Assembly (NCBI GenBank): GCA_900753325.1
Contig: CAADYO010000022.1
Span: 1 to 31,019 of the forward strand
Source of the DNA: Bacilli bacterium
GTDB lineage: Bacteria > Bacillota_I > Bacilli_A > RF39 > UBA660
DNA: 31,019 nt
Direction: 5' to 3'
Position 1 is the stretch's first letter. Every line of letters begins with the position of its first letter. Shown piece after piece: positions 1 to 8,426 of the stretch. The notes under the pieces were generated by a model that saw only the letters and a list, made by a program, of their open reading frames with translations, was not told the DNA's origin and did not search any database. Position numbers and translations under genes: made by a program.

Positions 1-2
1 GG

Positions 3-614
3 CTATTAGAGGGCTTACTTTATTGCAAAGAGTGTGGTAATAAGCTAACGGTTAGTTATAGAGAAAAACGCAATTACTGGTCTATGAATTGTAACAAATA
101 TTCTAGAAGTCCAAGACAAAGATTATGTGAACCACACTTTTCAGAGTATAATAGTTTTGAAAAGGCAGTTTTAAATCAAATCAAGAAAACTTGTAAAAAG
201 TATATAGAAAAAGTTGATATTGATAGTTTAGTATCTAATGTGAAAAATGAGAAAGATAATAAGGAAAAATTGATTATAGAAAAACAAAAACTAGAAAGCA
301 ATATCAAAGAACTACAACTAAAAATAGATGCATTATATGAAGACAAATATAATGGGATAATCTCGGCTGATACTTATACAAGATTATCCTCTAACTCTGA
401 AAATCTAATAAGAACATATAACTCTAGAATAAAAGAATTAGAAAATTCCATTAATGAAGTTCCTAAAAAATATAATGATGAAGAAACAAAACAAAAAATC
501 AAAGAATTAATTAGTATGAAAAAAACCACTAGAGAATTATTATTCATACTAGTAGATAAAATAATTGTTGATAAAAACAAAAATGTAGAAATAATTTATA
601 AGTTTAGAATATAA
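3..614 (+). CDS. Large serine recombinase, C-terminal part (cut by window edge)
   Basis: The open frame runs in from the left edge, so the catalytic resolvase domain lies outside the window. The visible 203 residues begin in a recombinase zinc ribbon (CKECG at residues 8-12, then Cys30 and Cys42). A long charged coiled coil follows (about residues 75-165, rich in Lys, Glu and Leu), and then a short C-terminal block with ELLFILVDKIIVDKN, typical of large serine integrases near their end. The family performs site-specific integration and excision of mobile elements. Together with the mrr gene just downstream and the broken amidase gene at 1679, this indicates an element whose right end is in this window. 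It is a different protein from the recombinase at 23.2-25.0 kb. Confidence 0.85.
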   Translation, partial: LLEGLLYCKECGNKLTVSYREKRNYWSMNCNKYSRSPRQRLCEPHFSEYNSFEKAVLNQIKKTCKKYIEKVDIDSLVSNVKNEKDNKEKLIIEKQKLESNIKELQLKIDALYEDKYNGIISADTYTRLSSNSENLIRTYNSRIKELENSINEVPKKYNDEETKQKIKELISMKKTTRELLFILVDKIIVDKNKNVEIIYKFRI

Positions 615-751
615 AATTATAATTTAGATTTAATACTATCATATTTATTAAAATTATAATACAAAAAGTACTATGTAACAAAAATGTATTAAAGTACCAA
701 TAATTTAATCATATATTCAGCTAGTTAATATCAAAATTACAATAATTATGA

Positions 752-757
752 TATAAT
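752..757 (+). promoter_or_regulatory. -10 box of mrr
   Basis: TATAAT lies 18 bases before the ATG at 776, with a GAGGTGAT ribosome binding site between them. No convincing -35 box is seen. The spacer 615-775 is otherwise AT-rich with a 10-bp inverted repeat (ATTATAATTT near 616 and its complement near 651) and holds no gene. Confidence 0.45.
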
Positions 758-775
758 TATATTGAGGTGATAACC

Positions 776-1678
776 ATGGCAGTGCCAGAATTTCAAAGTT
801 TTATGTTACCAGTTCTTCAATTATTTAGTGATAATAATATACATACTACAAGTGAATGTATGAAAACAGCAATAAATTATTTTAAATTGGATGAAAGTGA
901 TATAAAATTAACAGTTCCCAGTGGAAAACAAACTTTAGTGGCTAATAGAGTTTATTGGTCTTTAACATACTTAAAAAAGTCTTTACTATTAGAAACGGAA
1001 AGAAGAGGGGTATATAAAATTACTAAAAGAGGCAGTCAATTATTAGAAACAAAACCTAATAGAATTGATAAAAAACTGTTATCTCAATATGAAGAATATC
1101 GTATTTTTAGTAATCAAGAAAATGATGCTAATGTTGTTAATGTTGATAAAACAGAAGAAATTACCCCAGAGGAAAATATAGATAGAATATATAAAAAGAT
1201 AACTGAACAATTAGCAGATGATTTATTAGAAATGATATTTGATAAAGATCCCTACTATTTTGAAAGACTGGTAATGGATGTCCTTACTAAAATGGGATAT
1301 GGTAATTCTGATGATAACTCTAATACAGTTACTAAAAAATCTGGTGATGAAGGTATAGATGGAATAATAAACCAAGACAAGCTAGGCTTGGATAAAATTT
1401 ATATTCAAGCAAAAAGATGGAAGGACAATGTTGGAAGACCACAATTGCAAAATTTTGTAGGGGCATTGTCAGCTAAAAAGTCAAATAAAGGAATTTTTAT
1501 TACTACATCGGATTTTACAAAAGAAGCCAAGGATTATGCTACAAATTTATCACATACAATAGTTTTGATAAATGGAAAGCAATTAGCAAAACTTATGATT
1601 GAATATAATGTAGGAGTTCAAATAAACTACTCTTACGATATCAAGAAAATTGATAACGATTATTTTGAAATGATTTAA
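776..1678 (+). CDS. mrr: Mrr-type restriction endonuclease
   Basis: This 300-residue protein has the two-domain layout of Mrr restriction enzymes. An N-terminal winged-helix Mrr_N domain spans about residues 5-95 (LPVLQLFSD, later YKITKRGSQLL). A C-terminal Mrr catalytic PD-(D/E)XK domain spans about 150-285, with FERLVMDVL, then GDEGIDGII, then YIQAKRW, giving the D-X(n)-QXK catalytic set (Asp195, Gln211, Lys213). Mrr enzymes cut foreign, usually methylated, DNA. The start is the ATG at 776, spaced 8 bases from GAGG; the GTG at 767 lies inside the ribosome binding site. It is cargo at the extreme right end of the element: its TAA is followed within about 25 bases by the disrupted host amidase sequence, in the same frame. 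Confidence 0.88.
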   Translation: MAVPEFQSFMLPVLQLFSDNNIHTTSECMKTAINYFKLDESDIKLTVPSGKQTLVANRVYWSLTYLKKSLLLETERRGVYKITKRGSQLLETKPNRIDKKLLSQYEEYRIFSNQENDANVVNVDKTEEITPEENIDRIYKKITEQLADDLLEMIFDKDPYYFERLVMDVLTKMGYGNSDDNSNTVTKKSGDEGIDGIINQDKLGLDKIYIQAKRWKDNVGRPQLQNFVGALSAKKSNKGIFITTSDFTKEAKDYATNLSHTIVLINGKQLAKLMIEYNVGVQINYSYDIKKIDNDYFEMI

Positions 1679-1712
1679 AAATTAACTACATTTCACGACT
1701 TCGGGGGTGGCG
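1676..1712. other. Putative element/chromosome junction (att site)
   Basis: The mrr stop at 1676-1678 is followed by about 24 bases and then a clear amidase coding sequence starting at GGGEGAEIVYALRN (from about 1703). Family knowledge says the residues before GGG should be ISIHxNA-like, but here they read LTTFHDF. The change from element to host sequence therefore probably falls between 1679 and 1705, perhaps in the G run at 1703-1707. The left junction is outside the window, so the exact crossover cannot be fixed. Confidence 0.6.
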
Positions 1713-2704
1713 AAGGTGCCGAAATAGTCTACGCCCTTCGAAACAACCCAGCCCTAGCACAAATGGCTCTTGACAATATTGGCGAAGCTGGACAAATAGA
1801 GAGAAAAGTTTATCAAAGACGATTACCAGAAAATCCCAATAAAGACTATTATTTTATTATTCGTGATACCGGCAACCTTGAGTCCTTACTCGTAGAATAC
1901 GGCTTTATCGATAATGCAAATGATGCATACAAACTTCGCAACAATTTAACCGACTATGTTGAAGGAGTCGTAAAAGCCATTGCTAACTATGCACAAGTAC
2001 CTTATAATCCACCTTTTACTGATATAACTGAAGGATACTACACAGTAAAAAGAGGAGACTCCCTATACAGCATAGCCAATCAATTTAATACAACTGTTGC
2101 CAACTTAAAAGAGCTAAACAACTTAACTTCAAACAATCTTCAAATAGGACAAGTCTTACTAGTAACTGAAGAAGTATATCCAAACGTTACTACCTACACT
2201 GTCCAAAGAGGAGATACATTATACGAAATAGCCAGTAAATTTGGAACCACTGTATCCACAATAAGAAAATTAAATACTCTAACAAGTAACACTTTACTAC
2301 CAGGCCAACAAATACTAATACCAGCATCAACTGAGCCAGCAGAACCAACTGTACCAGTCGAGCCGGAACCAACTCCACCAACAGAGACAGAAACCCCATA
2401 TTTGATGTATACCGTTCAAAGAGGAGATAGTCTTTGGAAAATATCACAACGATATGGCATACCAGTAAATGAAATAATCGCTTTCAACAACCTAGACACA
2501 ATAAATCTAAAAGTAGGCGATGAATTAAGAATACCCGTATCTTCTCTAAATGACGATACAAAGCAAATATATACAGTAAAAACTGGTGATACACTATGGT
2601 CAATTGCCAAAAGCTTCAACGTATCGGTAGATGACTTAAAAAATGCCAACAATCTTACAACAAATTTATTAACAGTAGGTCAAAATCTAACCATCCCACA
2701 ATAA
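1679..2704 (+). pseudogene. N-acetylmuramoyl-L-alanine amidase with four LysM domains, 5' half lost
   Basis: This is the 3' part of an Amidase_3-family cell-wall hydrolase, which cleaves the amide bond between MurNAc and the stem peptide. Homology starts at GGGEGAEIVYALRN (about 1703) and includes NLESLLVEYGFID, whose Glu at 1895-1897 is the family's second catalytic Glu. Four LysM peptidoglycan-binding repeats follow (starting near YYTVKRGDS, TYTVQRGDT, MYTVQRGDS and IYTVKTGDT), with a Pro/Glu/Thr-rich linker between the second and third. The N-terminal half with the first zinc ligands is missing and should lie beyond the left edge, beyond the inserted element. An internal ATG at 1763 exists but has no ribosome binding site, so the fragment is probably inactive. 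Confidence 0.85.
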
Positions 2705-2768
2705 AAACTATCAACCAATTCTAAAAACAACTATGTTTACTAGCTTTGGTTAATAGTTTTTTATTTTT
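2704..2768 (+). terminator. Intrinsic terminator after the amidase gene
   Basis: AAACTATCAACCAA near 2705 pairs with TTGGTTAATAGTTT near 2746-2760 and is followed by TTTTATTTTTT. Confidence 0.8.
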
Positions 2769-2795
2769 TGGAAAAATTTACCAATTTTTTTCAGT

Positions 2796-2821
2796 GCAAA
2801 AAAAGAAGCCTAAGCTTCTTA
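2796..2821 (-). terminator. Intrinsic terminator of the Trx-like gene
   Basis: On the minus strand AAGAAGC-TTAG-GCTTCTT is followed by a T run, just after the stop at 2829. It faces the amidase terminator across convergent genes. Confidence 0.8.
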
Positions 2822-2828
2822 AAAATCA

Positions 2829-3416
2829 TTAAACAGTTTTCTTTCTAGCAACTACAACACCATAACTGATACCAGCAACTACAATAAGTACAATAATTAA
2901 AGCCATAACATCACTAGACTTGATCTTTTCTTTAGCTTTAGTAGAACCAGTAGCAATTAATTTCATAATATCATATCTATCAGCAACATCTTTTTCATAT
3001 TCTGACTTTATAGTGCTTATAATTTCATCATTCATATCGCTTGAATAACCACTCCAAGATTTATTACCAATTAAAATATAAGGGACACCAGAAATTTCTT
3101 CATCTCTAGCTTTACCAACTTTTTGTAATAAATCAGCATTTTCAGTATTATACCAAGTTTCATAATCAACGATTGTATAGTACTCACCATATTCGTCTTT
3201 AATACTATCAAAGAATTCCTCTGCTTCGGCACAGTGAGGACATCCTTCTCCACGGAAGAAATAAATTTTTACTTTCTTAGAATCTTCACTCTTAGTATCT
3301 TTTTCTTCAGTAGTAGCTTCATCTTTACTATCTGTATCAGCTTCATCTGCAAAGACAGTAAATGGTATCATTAATAAACACATTATAATTGCTAAATATA
3401 ATTTAAATTTCTTCAT
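2829..3416 (-). CDS. Membrane-anchored thioredoxin-like protein (CPHC)
   Basis: The 195-residue protein has a signal peptide (residues 1-23, a hydrophobic core ending TVFADEA), an acidic low-complexity linker (24-47), a thioredoxin-like domain and a C-terminal membrane helix (about 171-190) followed by ARKK. The active site is CPHC at residues 59-62 after IYFFRGEG, and SGVPYI supplies the cis-Pro. It should act outside the membrane on disulfides, either reducing or oxidising them; the direction cannot be told from sequence. The ATG at 3416 is chosen because GGAGG lies 5 bases upstream; the ATG at 3428 overlaps that ribosome binding site. Two other thiol or Fe-S proteins lie directly upstream on the same strand. 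Confidence 0.82.
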   Translation of the reverse strand: MKKFKLYLAIIMCLLMIPFTVFADEADTDSKDEATTEEKDTKSEDSKKVKIYFFRGEGCPHCAEAEEFFDSIKDEYGEYYTIVDYETWYNTENADLLQKVGKARDEEISGVPYILIGNKSWSGYSSDMNDEIISTIKSEYEKDVADRYDIMKLIATGSTKAKEKIKSSDVMALIIVLIVVAGISYGVVVARKKTV

Positions 3417-3467
3417 ACTTACCTCCATATTTATAATAACACAAAAATAAAAAATAGAAAATAAAAC

Positions 3468-3508
3468 ATAAAAAAAAGTCCAAAAATACTAAGAAAATTG
3501 GCTTTTTA
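3468..3508 (-). terminator. Probable terminator of the FTR/radical-SAM pair
   Basis: On the minus strand AAAAAGCCAA...TTGGACTTTTTTT forms an imperfect A/T-rich hairpin with a T run just after the stop at 3513. Confidence 0.55.
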
Positions 3509-3512
3509 TAGA

Positions 3513-3722
3513 TTATTCATCATCATTTTCACTACTTTTATCATTTTCTATAGGAACATATAACTTACATCGACAAACATGATCCTGTACAAATTCATCA
3601 CAAGGGCAAAGTGTAGAATCATTAACTTCAACTCTACAAGGACAATGTCCTTCTTTTTTTTCTAATCCTTCAACAATAATAGAAACATACTTCTTATCTG
3701 GATTTAGTCTAAAACCTTTCAT
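3513..3722 (-). CDS. Ferredoxin-thioredoxin reductase catalytic-chain-like protein
   Basis: This 69-residue protein carries the six cysteines of the FTR catalytic subunit: CPC at 27-29, CPC at 39-41 and CRC at 50-52. In plant FTR the spacing is CPC-X16-CPC-X8-CHC, so the first gap is shorter here (X9) and the last His is Arg. By family knowledge the cysteines hold a 4Fe-4S cluster next to a redox-active disulfide and reduce thioredoxin-like partners. The protein ends in an acidic tail. The start at 3722 has a strong AAGGAGG. The gene lies 9 bases after the radical SAM gene stop (3732), so the two are almost certainly co-transcribed. The variable subunit known from chloroplast FTR is not present. 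Confidence 0.75.
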   Translation of the reverse strand: MKGFRLNPDKKYVSIIVEGLEKKEGHCPCRVEVNDSTLCPCDEFVQDHVCRCKLYVPIENDKSSENDDE

Positions 3723-3731
3723 ATTACCTCC

Positions 3732-4622
3732 TTAAATATTCGAATCATCAAAATCTGGTATAAAACTCTTCTCTTGAGTGTCTCCTTCTTGAATAAAAGC
3801 CATCTCTACACCTAATGAACAAGCATAATCAACAACATTCTCATATTCTTCATCCGTAATTCTTCTATTCAAATTAGGATAATCATCTATGACATCAATT
3901 GGTGTATATTGATTCATTATACTAATAATTATATTATCTCCATATCTATTATATAAGTATTTAATCAAATTTTTACTATCATCAACATGACCTGGCAAAA
4001 CAAGAATTCTAACAATTAGCCCAGATTTCATTAAATCACCAACAATTTTAAACTTGCCAACCTGCTTATACATTGCCTCAATTGCTTCACTTGCATATTT
4101 AAAATAATCCCGACAATTAGAATACTTACATCCCAAATTATTATCGAAATATTTTAAATCTGCCAAATAAATATCAACAATTCCCTCTAACATTTCAATA
4201 GTTTTAACGTTTTCATAACTACTAGTATTATAAACAACAGGAATCTTTAACTCTTTATTTTTAACTTCCTGCAATACAGAAACAATTTGTGGAACATAAT
4301 GTGTCGGAGTAACAAGATTAATGTTATGAGCACCCTTACTTTGCAATTCTAAAAATATTTCTTTTAATCTTAAATTACTTATTTCCTTACCATATCCACC
4401 TGTACTAATTTTTTTATTCTGACAAAAAATACACTGTAAATTACAATGTGAAAAAAACACTGTACCTGAGCCATTCTGTCCAGAAATAACAGGTTCTTCC
4501 CATTGATGTAAGCTATAATATGCTAATTTAACCTTATCTGTACCTTTACAAAATCCAGTTGTCTCATACCTATTAACACGACAATTTCTAGGACACAGAC
4601 TACATTCTTTTAATATATCCAT
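3732..4622 (-). CDS. Radical SAM protein, PflA/PflX-like
   Basis: The radical SAM motif CNLQCIFC (Cys60, Cys64, Cys67) binds the 4Fe-4S cluster that cleaves S-adenosylmethionine. An N-terminal Cys cluster (CSLCPRNC at 7-14 and Cys25) is typical of the PflX-like group often annotated as putative pyruvate formate-lyase activating enzyme. NLVTPTHYVPQIV and the C-terminal NQYTPI block also fit that group. At 296 residues it is full length. No pyruvate formate-lyase gene is in the window, so the substrate is unknown. It is the first gene of a pair with the small FTR-like protein, which suggests a shared redox or activation role (inference). Confidence 0.82.
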   Translation of the reverse strand: MDILKECSLCPRNCRVNRYETTGFCKGTDKVKLAYYSLHQWEEPVISGQNGSGTVFFSHCNLQCIFCQNKKISTGGYGKEISNLRLKEIFLELQSKGAHNINLVTPTHYVPQIVSVLQEVKNKELKIPVVYNTSSYENVKTIEMLEGIVDIYLADLKYFDNNLGCKYSNCRDYFKYASEAIEAMYKQVGKFKIVGDLMKSGLIVRILVLPGHVDDSKNLIKYLYNRYGDNIIISIMNQYTPIDVIDDYPNLNRRITDEEYENVVDYACSLGVEMAFIQEGDTQEKSFIPDFDDSNI

Positions 4623-4691
4623 AAATAAAACCTCGATAAACTAGTTTATCATAAAAATAATAATTAATCTATCAACATAACTCTAAAAAAA

Positions 4692-5630
4692 CTAAAAGTA
4701 ACTTAAAATTTCTTCTCTAAGTAAACGTTTTTCATCTTCACCAATAAATGCACAGTTTATAGCATTCAAATTAAATTTTAAAAAATCTTCATCACTAAAT
4801 CCAAATGTTTTCCTCAATAATTCATATTCTTTATTTAAATTAGTATTTGAAACAGTTCTATTATCTGTATTAATAGTAACAAGAACACCATTATCTACTA
4901 ATTGCTTAATTGGATGAGACTCTATACTTTTAATAACATCAGTATCAATATTACTAGAAGGGCAAATTTCCAAAGTAACTCCCATTCTAATTAATTTATT
5001 AACAACTTCATCAGATTGAATACTACTTATACCATGACCAATTCTTTTTGCTCCAAAATCTATAGCATTATTAACACTCTCATAAGATCTAGCTTCTCCA
5101 GCATGTATTGTAAAAGGTATTCCTTCCTTTCTAATTATGTCAAATAACTCTTTAAATTTCTCTGTTGCATATTTAGCTTCATCTCCAGCCAAGTCAATAC
5201 CAACAACACCATTTCCTAAAAATCTCTTTGTAAGCATAATTATTTTATAGTTATCCTGAACACTAAAATGTCTCATCATACAAAATATTAAATTAACCTT
5301 TACTGTGGAAACTCTTTTAAAACCTCTTCTTATTGCCTCAACAACTTCATCAATACTATACTTTTCCACATGAAACAATGGACAAAATCTTACCTCCGCA
5401 TAAATAACTTCATCTCTTTCTAATTCCTTACCCAATAAATATGCATATTCTTCAATATTATTTAAATCCTGCAGCAATTTAATTGGAAGTTCGAACTTTT
5501 TTAAATATTCACCTAAATCTCTAGAAGTAGTATCAATAAGTTCATCAGTCGCATCATAACCCAATAATTTATTTGTATATTCTACATTTATAGAACCATC
5601 AAAATGTAAGTGTAATTCTATCTTTTTCAT
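4692..5630 (-). CDS. add: Adenosine deaminase
   Basis: This 312-residue protein belongs to the metal-dependent adenosine/adenine deaminase family, which converts adenosine to inosine in purine salvage. Visible active-site blocks are HLHFDGS (His7, His9, zinc), FTIHAGEA (His176, catalytic Glu179), RIGHG (His199) and NTDN (Asp256). It is slightly shorter than Escherichia coli Add but all catalytic residues are present. A GGAGG lies upstream of the ATG at 5630. It is transcribed alone; 4623-4691 separates it from the radical SAM gene. Substrate preference for adenosine over adenine is likely but not proven by sequence. Confidence 0.88.
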   Translation of the reverse strand: MKKIELHLHFDGSINVEYTNKLLGYDATDELIDTTSRDLGEYLKKFELPIKLLQDLNNIEEYAYLLGKELERDEVIYAEVRFCPLFHVEKYSIDEVVEAIRRGFKRVSTVKVNLIFCMMRHFSVQDNYKIIMLTKRFLGNGVVGIDLAGDEAKYATEKFKELFDIIRKEGIPFTIHAGEARSYESVNNAIDFGAKRIGHGISSIQSDEVVNKLIRMGVTLEICPSSNIDTDVIKSIESHPIKQLVDNGVLVTINTDNRTVSNTNLNKEYELLRKTFGFSDEDFLKFNLNAINCAFIGEDEKRLLREEILSYF

Positions 5631-5784
5631 ATAAAACCTCCTGTTATTATAAGATTCTAAACTTTTTATATACTTGAATTATATCATATTCTAAATAAAC
5701 CTCTTACGAAAAAAGTCTAAAACCGTAAACTATACATACAATGCGTAAAATCATCATATATTTTCGAAGAGGAGGATAATAAAT

Positions 5785-8376
5785 ATGTATACTGGACTAA
5801 ATGATGAACAAGTTGTAGTAAATAGAAAAAAATATGGAACTAATGCCATTTCTAGTAAAAAACAAAATAGCTTTATGAAACTTTTCATAGAAACATTAGC
5901 CGATCCAATTATTAAAATCTTATTAATAGCATTAGCTATAAAAACGATTTTTCTCTTTCACGATTTTGATTGGTTTGAAACAATTGGTATTGTAATTGCT
6001 ATTTTAGTAGCGTCCCTTATTTCAGCTATTTCTGAATACGGTAGTGAATCAGCCTTTGAAAGACTTCAAGAAGAGTCTTCAAAAATAAATTGTAAAGTAA
6101 AAAGAAATAATAAAATAGTTGAAGTGTCTATAGATGATGTAGTTGTAGATGATATTGTTTTGCTTCAATCAGGAGACAAAATACCTGCAGATGGTATAAT
6201 CATTTCTGGAGAAATAGAAGTTGATGAGTCAAGCTTAAATGGTGAGACAATTGAAATTGTAAAAAATGCAAATACTGATAACAAAGTATATCGTGGAACA
6301 GTTGTCTATTCAAAAGAAGCCGTAATGCAAACTAAAGCGGTTGGAGAGGCCACATTCTATGGAAAAATGACACAAGAGCTTCAAGAAAAAAATCCCGATA
6401 GCCCATTAAAACTTCGTCTTAGAAAATTAGCTGGTACTATCAGCATTATTGGTTACATAAGTGCAGCCTTAGTAAGTTTTTCCTATTTGTTTTCTGAGAT
6501 TGTCGTTCAAAACAACTTCGTTATAGAAAATATTATTAAAACACTAACTAATTTCCCATTAATGTTCAAATACATTTTATATGCCTTAACATTAAGCGTT
6601 ACCATAATAGTAGTAGCTGTTCCAGAAGGCCTTCCTATGATGATAACTTTAGTATTATCCTCTAACATGAAAAAAATGCTAAAAAATAATGTCCTAGTCC
6701 GCAAACTAGTAGGTATAGAAACAGCAGGAAGTTTAAATATTTTATTCACAGATAAAACAGGTACCCTAACAAAAGGAAAACTAGAAGTAGCTAGTCTTTT
6801 AACCGGTGATAAAAAAGAATTTACTCATGAAAAGGAACTATCATCATATACTAACTATAATAAAAACTTAAAATACGCTTGTGTTTATAACAACTCTTCA
6901 TATTTTGATGATAACCATCATCCAGTAGGTGGAAATATAACCGATAGGGCAATACTTGACTTTATAAAAAGTCCTATCATAGGTAATGTCAAAAAGCTAA
7001 AGTCAGTTCCATTTGATAGTACAAAAAAGTACTCATCAACTATCCTAAATCTAGATAATCCAACCAACTACATAAAAGGAGCACCTGAAAAACTATTACC
7101 ATTATGTACAACTTATCTATCAATAGATGGTAATAAAAAGACTCTTGTATCAACAGACGCTATTATGACGGATATAAAGAATAAAACCAGTAATGGTATT
7201 AGAGCTATTCTTTTAGCATATAATGATAATTACCATTATGAAGAACTTAATCGTCTAACATTAATAGCCATCCTATATTTAAAGGATGAAGTTCGAAAAG
7301 AAGCCATTGATGGTATTGAATTAGTAAAAAATGCTGGTATCCAGACTGTCATGATAACTGGAGATAGTAAAGAAACAGCTTTAAGTGTTGCTAAAGAAAT
7401 AAATTTGATTACTAGTGAAGATGATATAGCAATAACCAGTAAGGAATTAGAAGGCTTATCAGATGAAGAGGTCAAAAAGATATTACCAAACTTAAGAGTT
7501 GTTGCTAGAAGCCTTCCACAAGATAAAAGTCGTTTGGTACGTATATCTGAAGAATTAGGGTTGGTAACTGGTATGACAGGGGACGGTGTAAATGATGCCC
7601 CAGCTCTAAAAAAAGCTGATGTCGGATTTGCTATGGGTTCAGGATCAGAAGTCTGTAAAGAAGCCGGTGATATTGTCATTTTAGATGATAATTTTTTATC
7701 TATTACCAAGGCTATTTTATTTGGTAGAACCATCTTCAAAAGTATAAGAAAATTTATAATATTTCAATTAACTATTAACCTCTGCGCTGTAAGTCTATCG
7801 ATTGTTGGACCATTTATTGGTGTTGAAACACCTGTAACTATTGTTCAAATGTTATGGATAAATATGATTATGGACACTTTAGCTGGAATTGCCTTTTCAT
7901 ATGAACCGCCCTTAAAATCCTATATGTATGAAAAACCAAAGAAAAAAGAAGAAGCAATTATTAACAAGTATATGTATGGTGAAATATTATTTACTGGAAT
8001 TTATTCATCATTGTTATGCCTAATTTTCCTAACAAGTAATAGTCTAAAATCACTTTATCGCTATGATCCAAATGATAAATATTTTATGACAGCCTTCTTT
8101 GCCTTATTTATATTTATGGGAATCTTTAACAGTTTTAACGCCAGAACAACCAGAATAAATATTTTATCAAATATAACTAAGAATAAAGCCTTTCTAATTG
8201 TTACACTAATAATTATAATAGTTCAATTATATTTAATATATTATGGTGGAGAACTATTTAGAGCCTTTGGTCTAACACTAAAAGAAATTCAAATAACAAT
8301 ATTATTAGCTGCAACAGTAATACCAATAGATTGGATTAGAAAAATTATAATTAAAAGAAGCCACTCCTCAATCTAA
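5785..8376 (+). CDS. Calcium-transporting P-type ATPase (P2B, PMCA-like)
   Basis: The 863-residue pump has all P-type ATPase signatures: VDESSLNGE (actuator domain), VAVPEGLP (M4, Glu281), the phosphorylation site DKTGTLT (Asp323), KGAPEK (431-436, nucleotide binding), TGDS (525-528) and TGDGVNDAP (hinge). The helices M5 (FQLTINLCAV, Asn665) and M6 (WINMIMDTLAG, Asn693, Asp697) match the plasma-membrane Ca2+-ATPase group, which has one Ca2+ site, rather than SERCA. It should export Ca2+ at the cost of ATP. There is no calmodulin-binding tail; the chain ends in IKRSHSSI. GAGGAGG is 9 bases before the ATG at 5785. It is divergent from add and convergent with the ABC genes. Confidence 0.9.
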   Translation: MYTGLNDEQVVVNRKKYGTNAISSKKQNSFMKLFIETLADPIIKILLIALAIKTIFLFHDFDWFETIGIVIAILVASLISAISEYGSESAFERLQEESSKINCKVKRNNKIVEVSIDDVVVDDIVLLQSGDKIPADGIIISGEIEVDESSLNGETIEIVKNANTDNKVYRGTVVYSKEAVMQTKAVGEATFYGKMTQELQEKNPDSPLKLRLRKLAGTISIIGYISAALVSFSYLFSEIVVQNNFVIENIIKTLTNFPLMFKYILYALTLSVTIIVVAVPEGLPMMITLVLSSNMKKMLKNNVLVRKLVGIETAGSLNILFTDKTGTLTKGKLEVASLLTGDKKEFTHEKELSSYTNYNKNLKYACVYNNSSYFDDNHHPVGGNITDRAILDFIKSPIIGNVKKLKSVPFDSTKKYSSTILNLDNPTNYIKGAPEKLLPLCTTYLSIDGNKKTLVSTDAIMTDIKNKTSNGIRAILLAYNDNYHYEELNRLTLIAILYLKDEVRKEAIDGIELVKNAGIQTVMITGDSKETALSVAKEINLITSEDDIAITSKELEGLSDEEVKKILPNLRVVARSLPQDKSRLVRISEELGLVTGMTGDGVNDAPALKKADVGFAMGSGSEVCKEAGDIVILDDNFLSITKAILFGRTIFKSIRKFIIFQLTINLCAVSLSIVGPFIGVETPVTIVQMLWINMIMDTLAGIAFSYEPPLKSYMYEKPKKKEEAIINKYMYGEILFTGIYSSLLCLIFLTSNSLKSLYRYDPNDKYFMTAFFALFIFMGIFNSFNARTTRINILSNITKNKAFLIVTLIIIIVQLYLIYYGGELFRAFGLTLKEIQITILLAATVIPIDWIRKIIIKRSHSSI

Positions 8377-8387
8377 AATCAAACAAA

Positions 8388-8420
8388 AAACTTTGACTAA
8401 ACATATGTCAAAGTTTCTTT
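8388..8420. terminator. Bidirectional terminator between ATPase and ABC genes
   Basis: AAACTTTGAC at 8388-8397 pairs perfectly with GTCAAAGTTT at 8407-8416. T-rich tracts follow on both strands, serving the convergent genes ending at 8376 and 8427. Confidence 0.8.
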
Positions 8421-8426
8421 ATGTAC

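Noticed and set aside
2038..2704. Tandem DNA repeats in the amidase fragment
   Set aside because: They are the four LysM protein repeats, an ordinary protein domain repeat rather than a DNA repeat array.
7236..7739. Long open frame (167 codons) on the minus strand inside the Ca2+-ATPase gene
   Set aside because: It is antisense to the strongly conserved P-domain of the pump, has no ribosome binding site, and its product shows no domain pattern.
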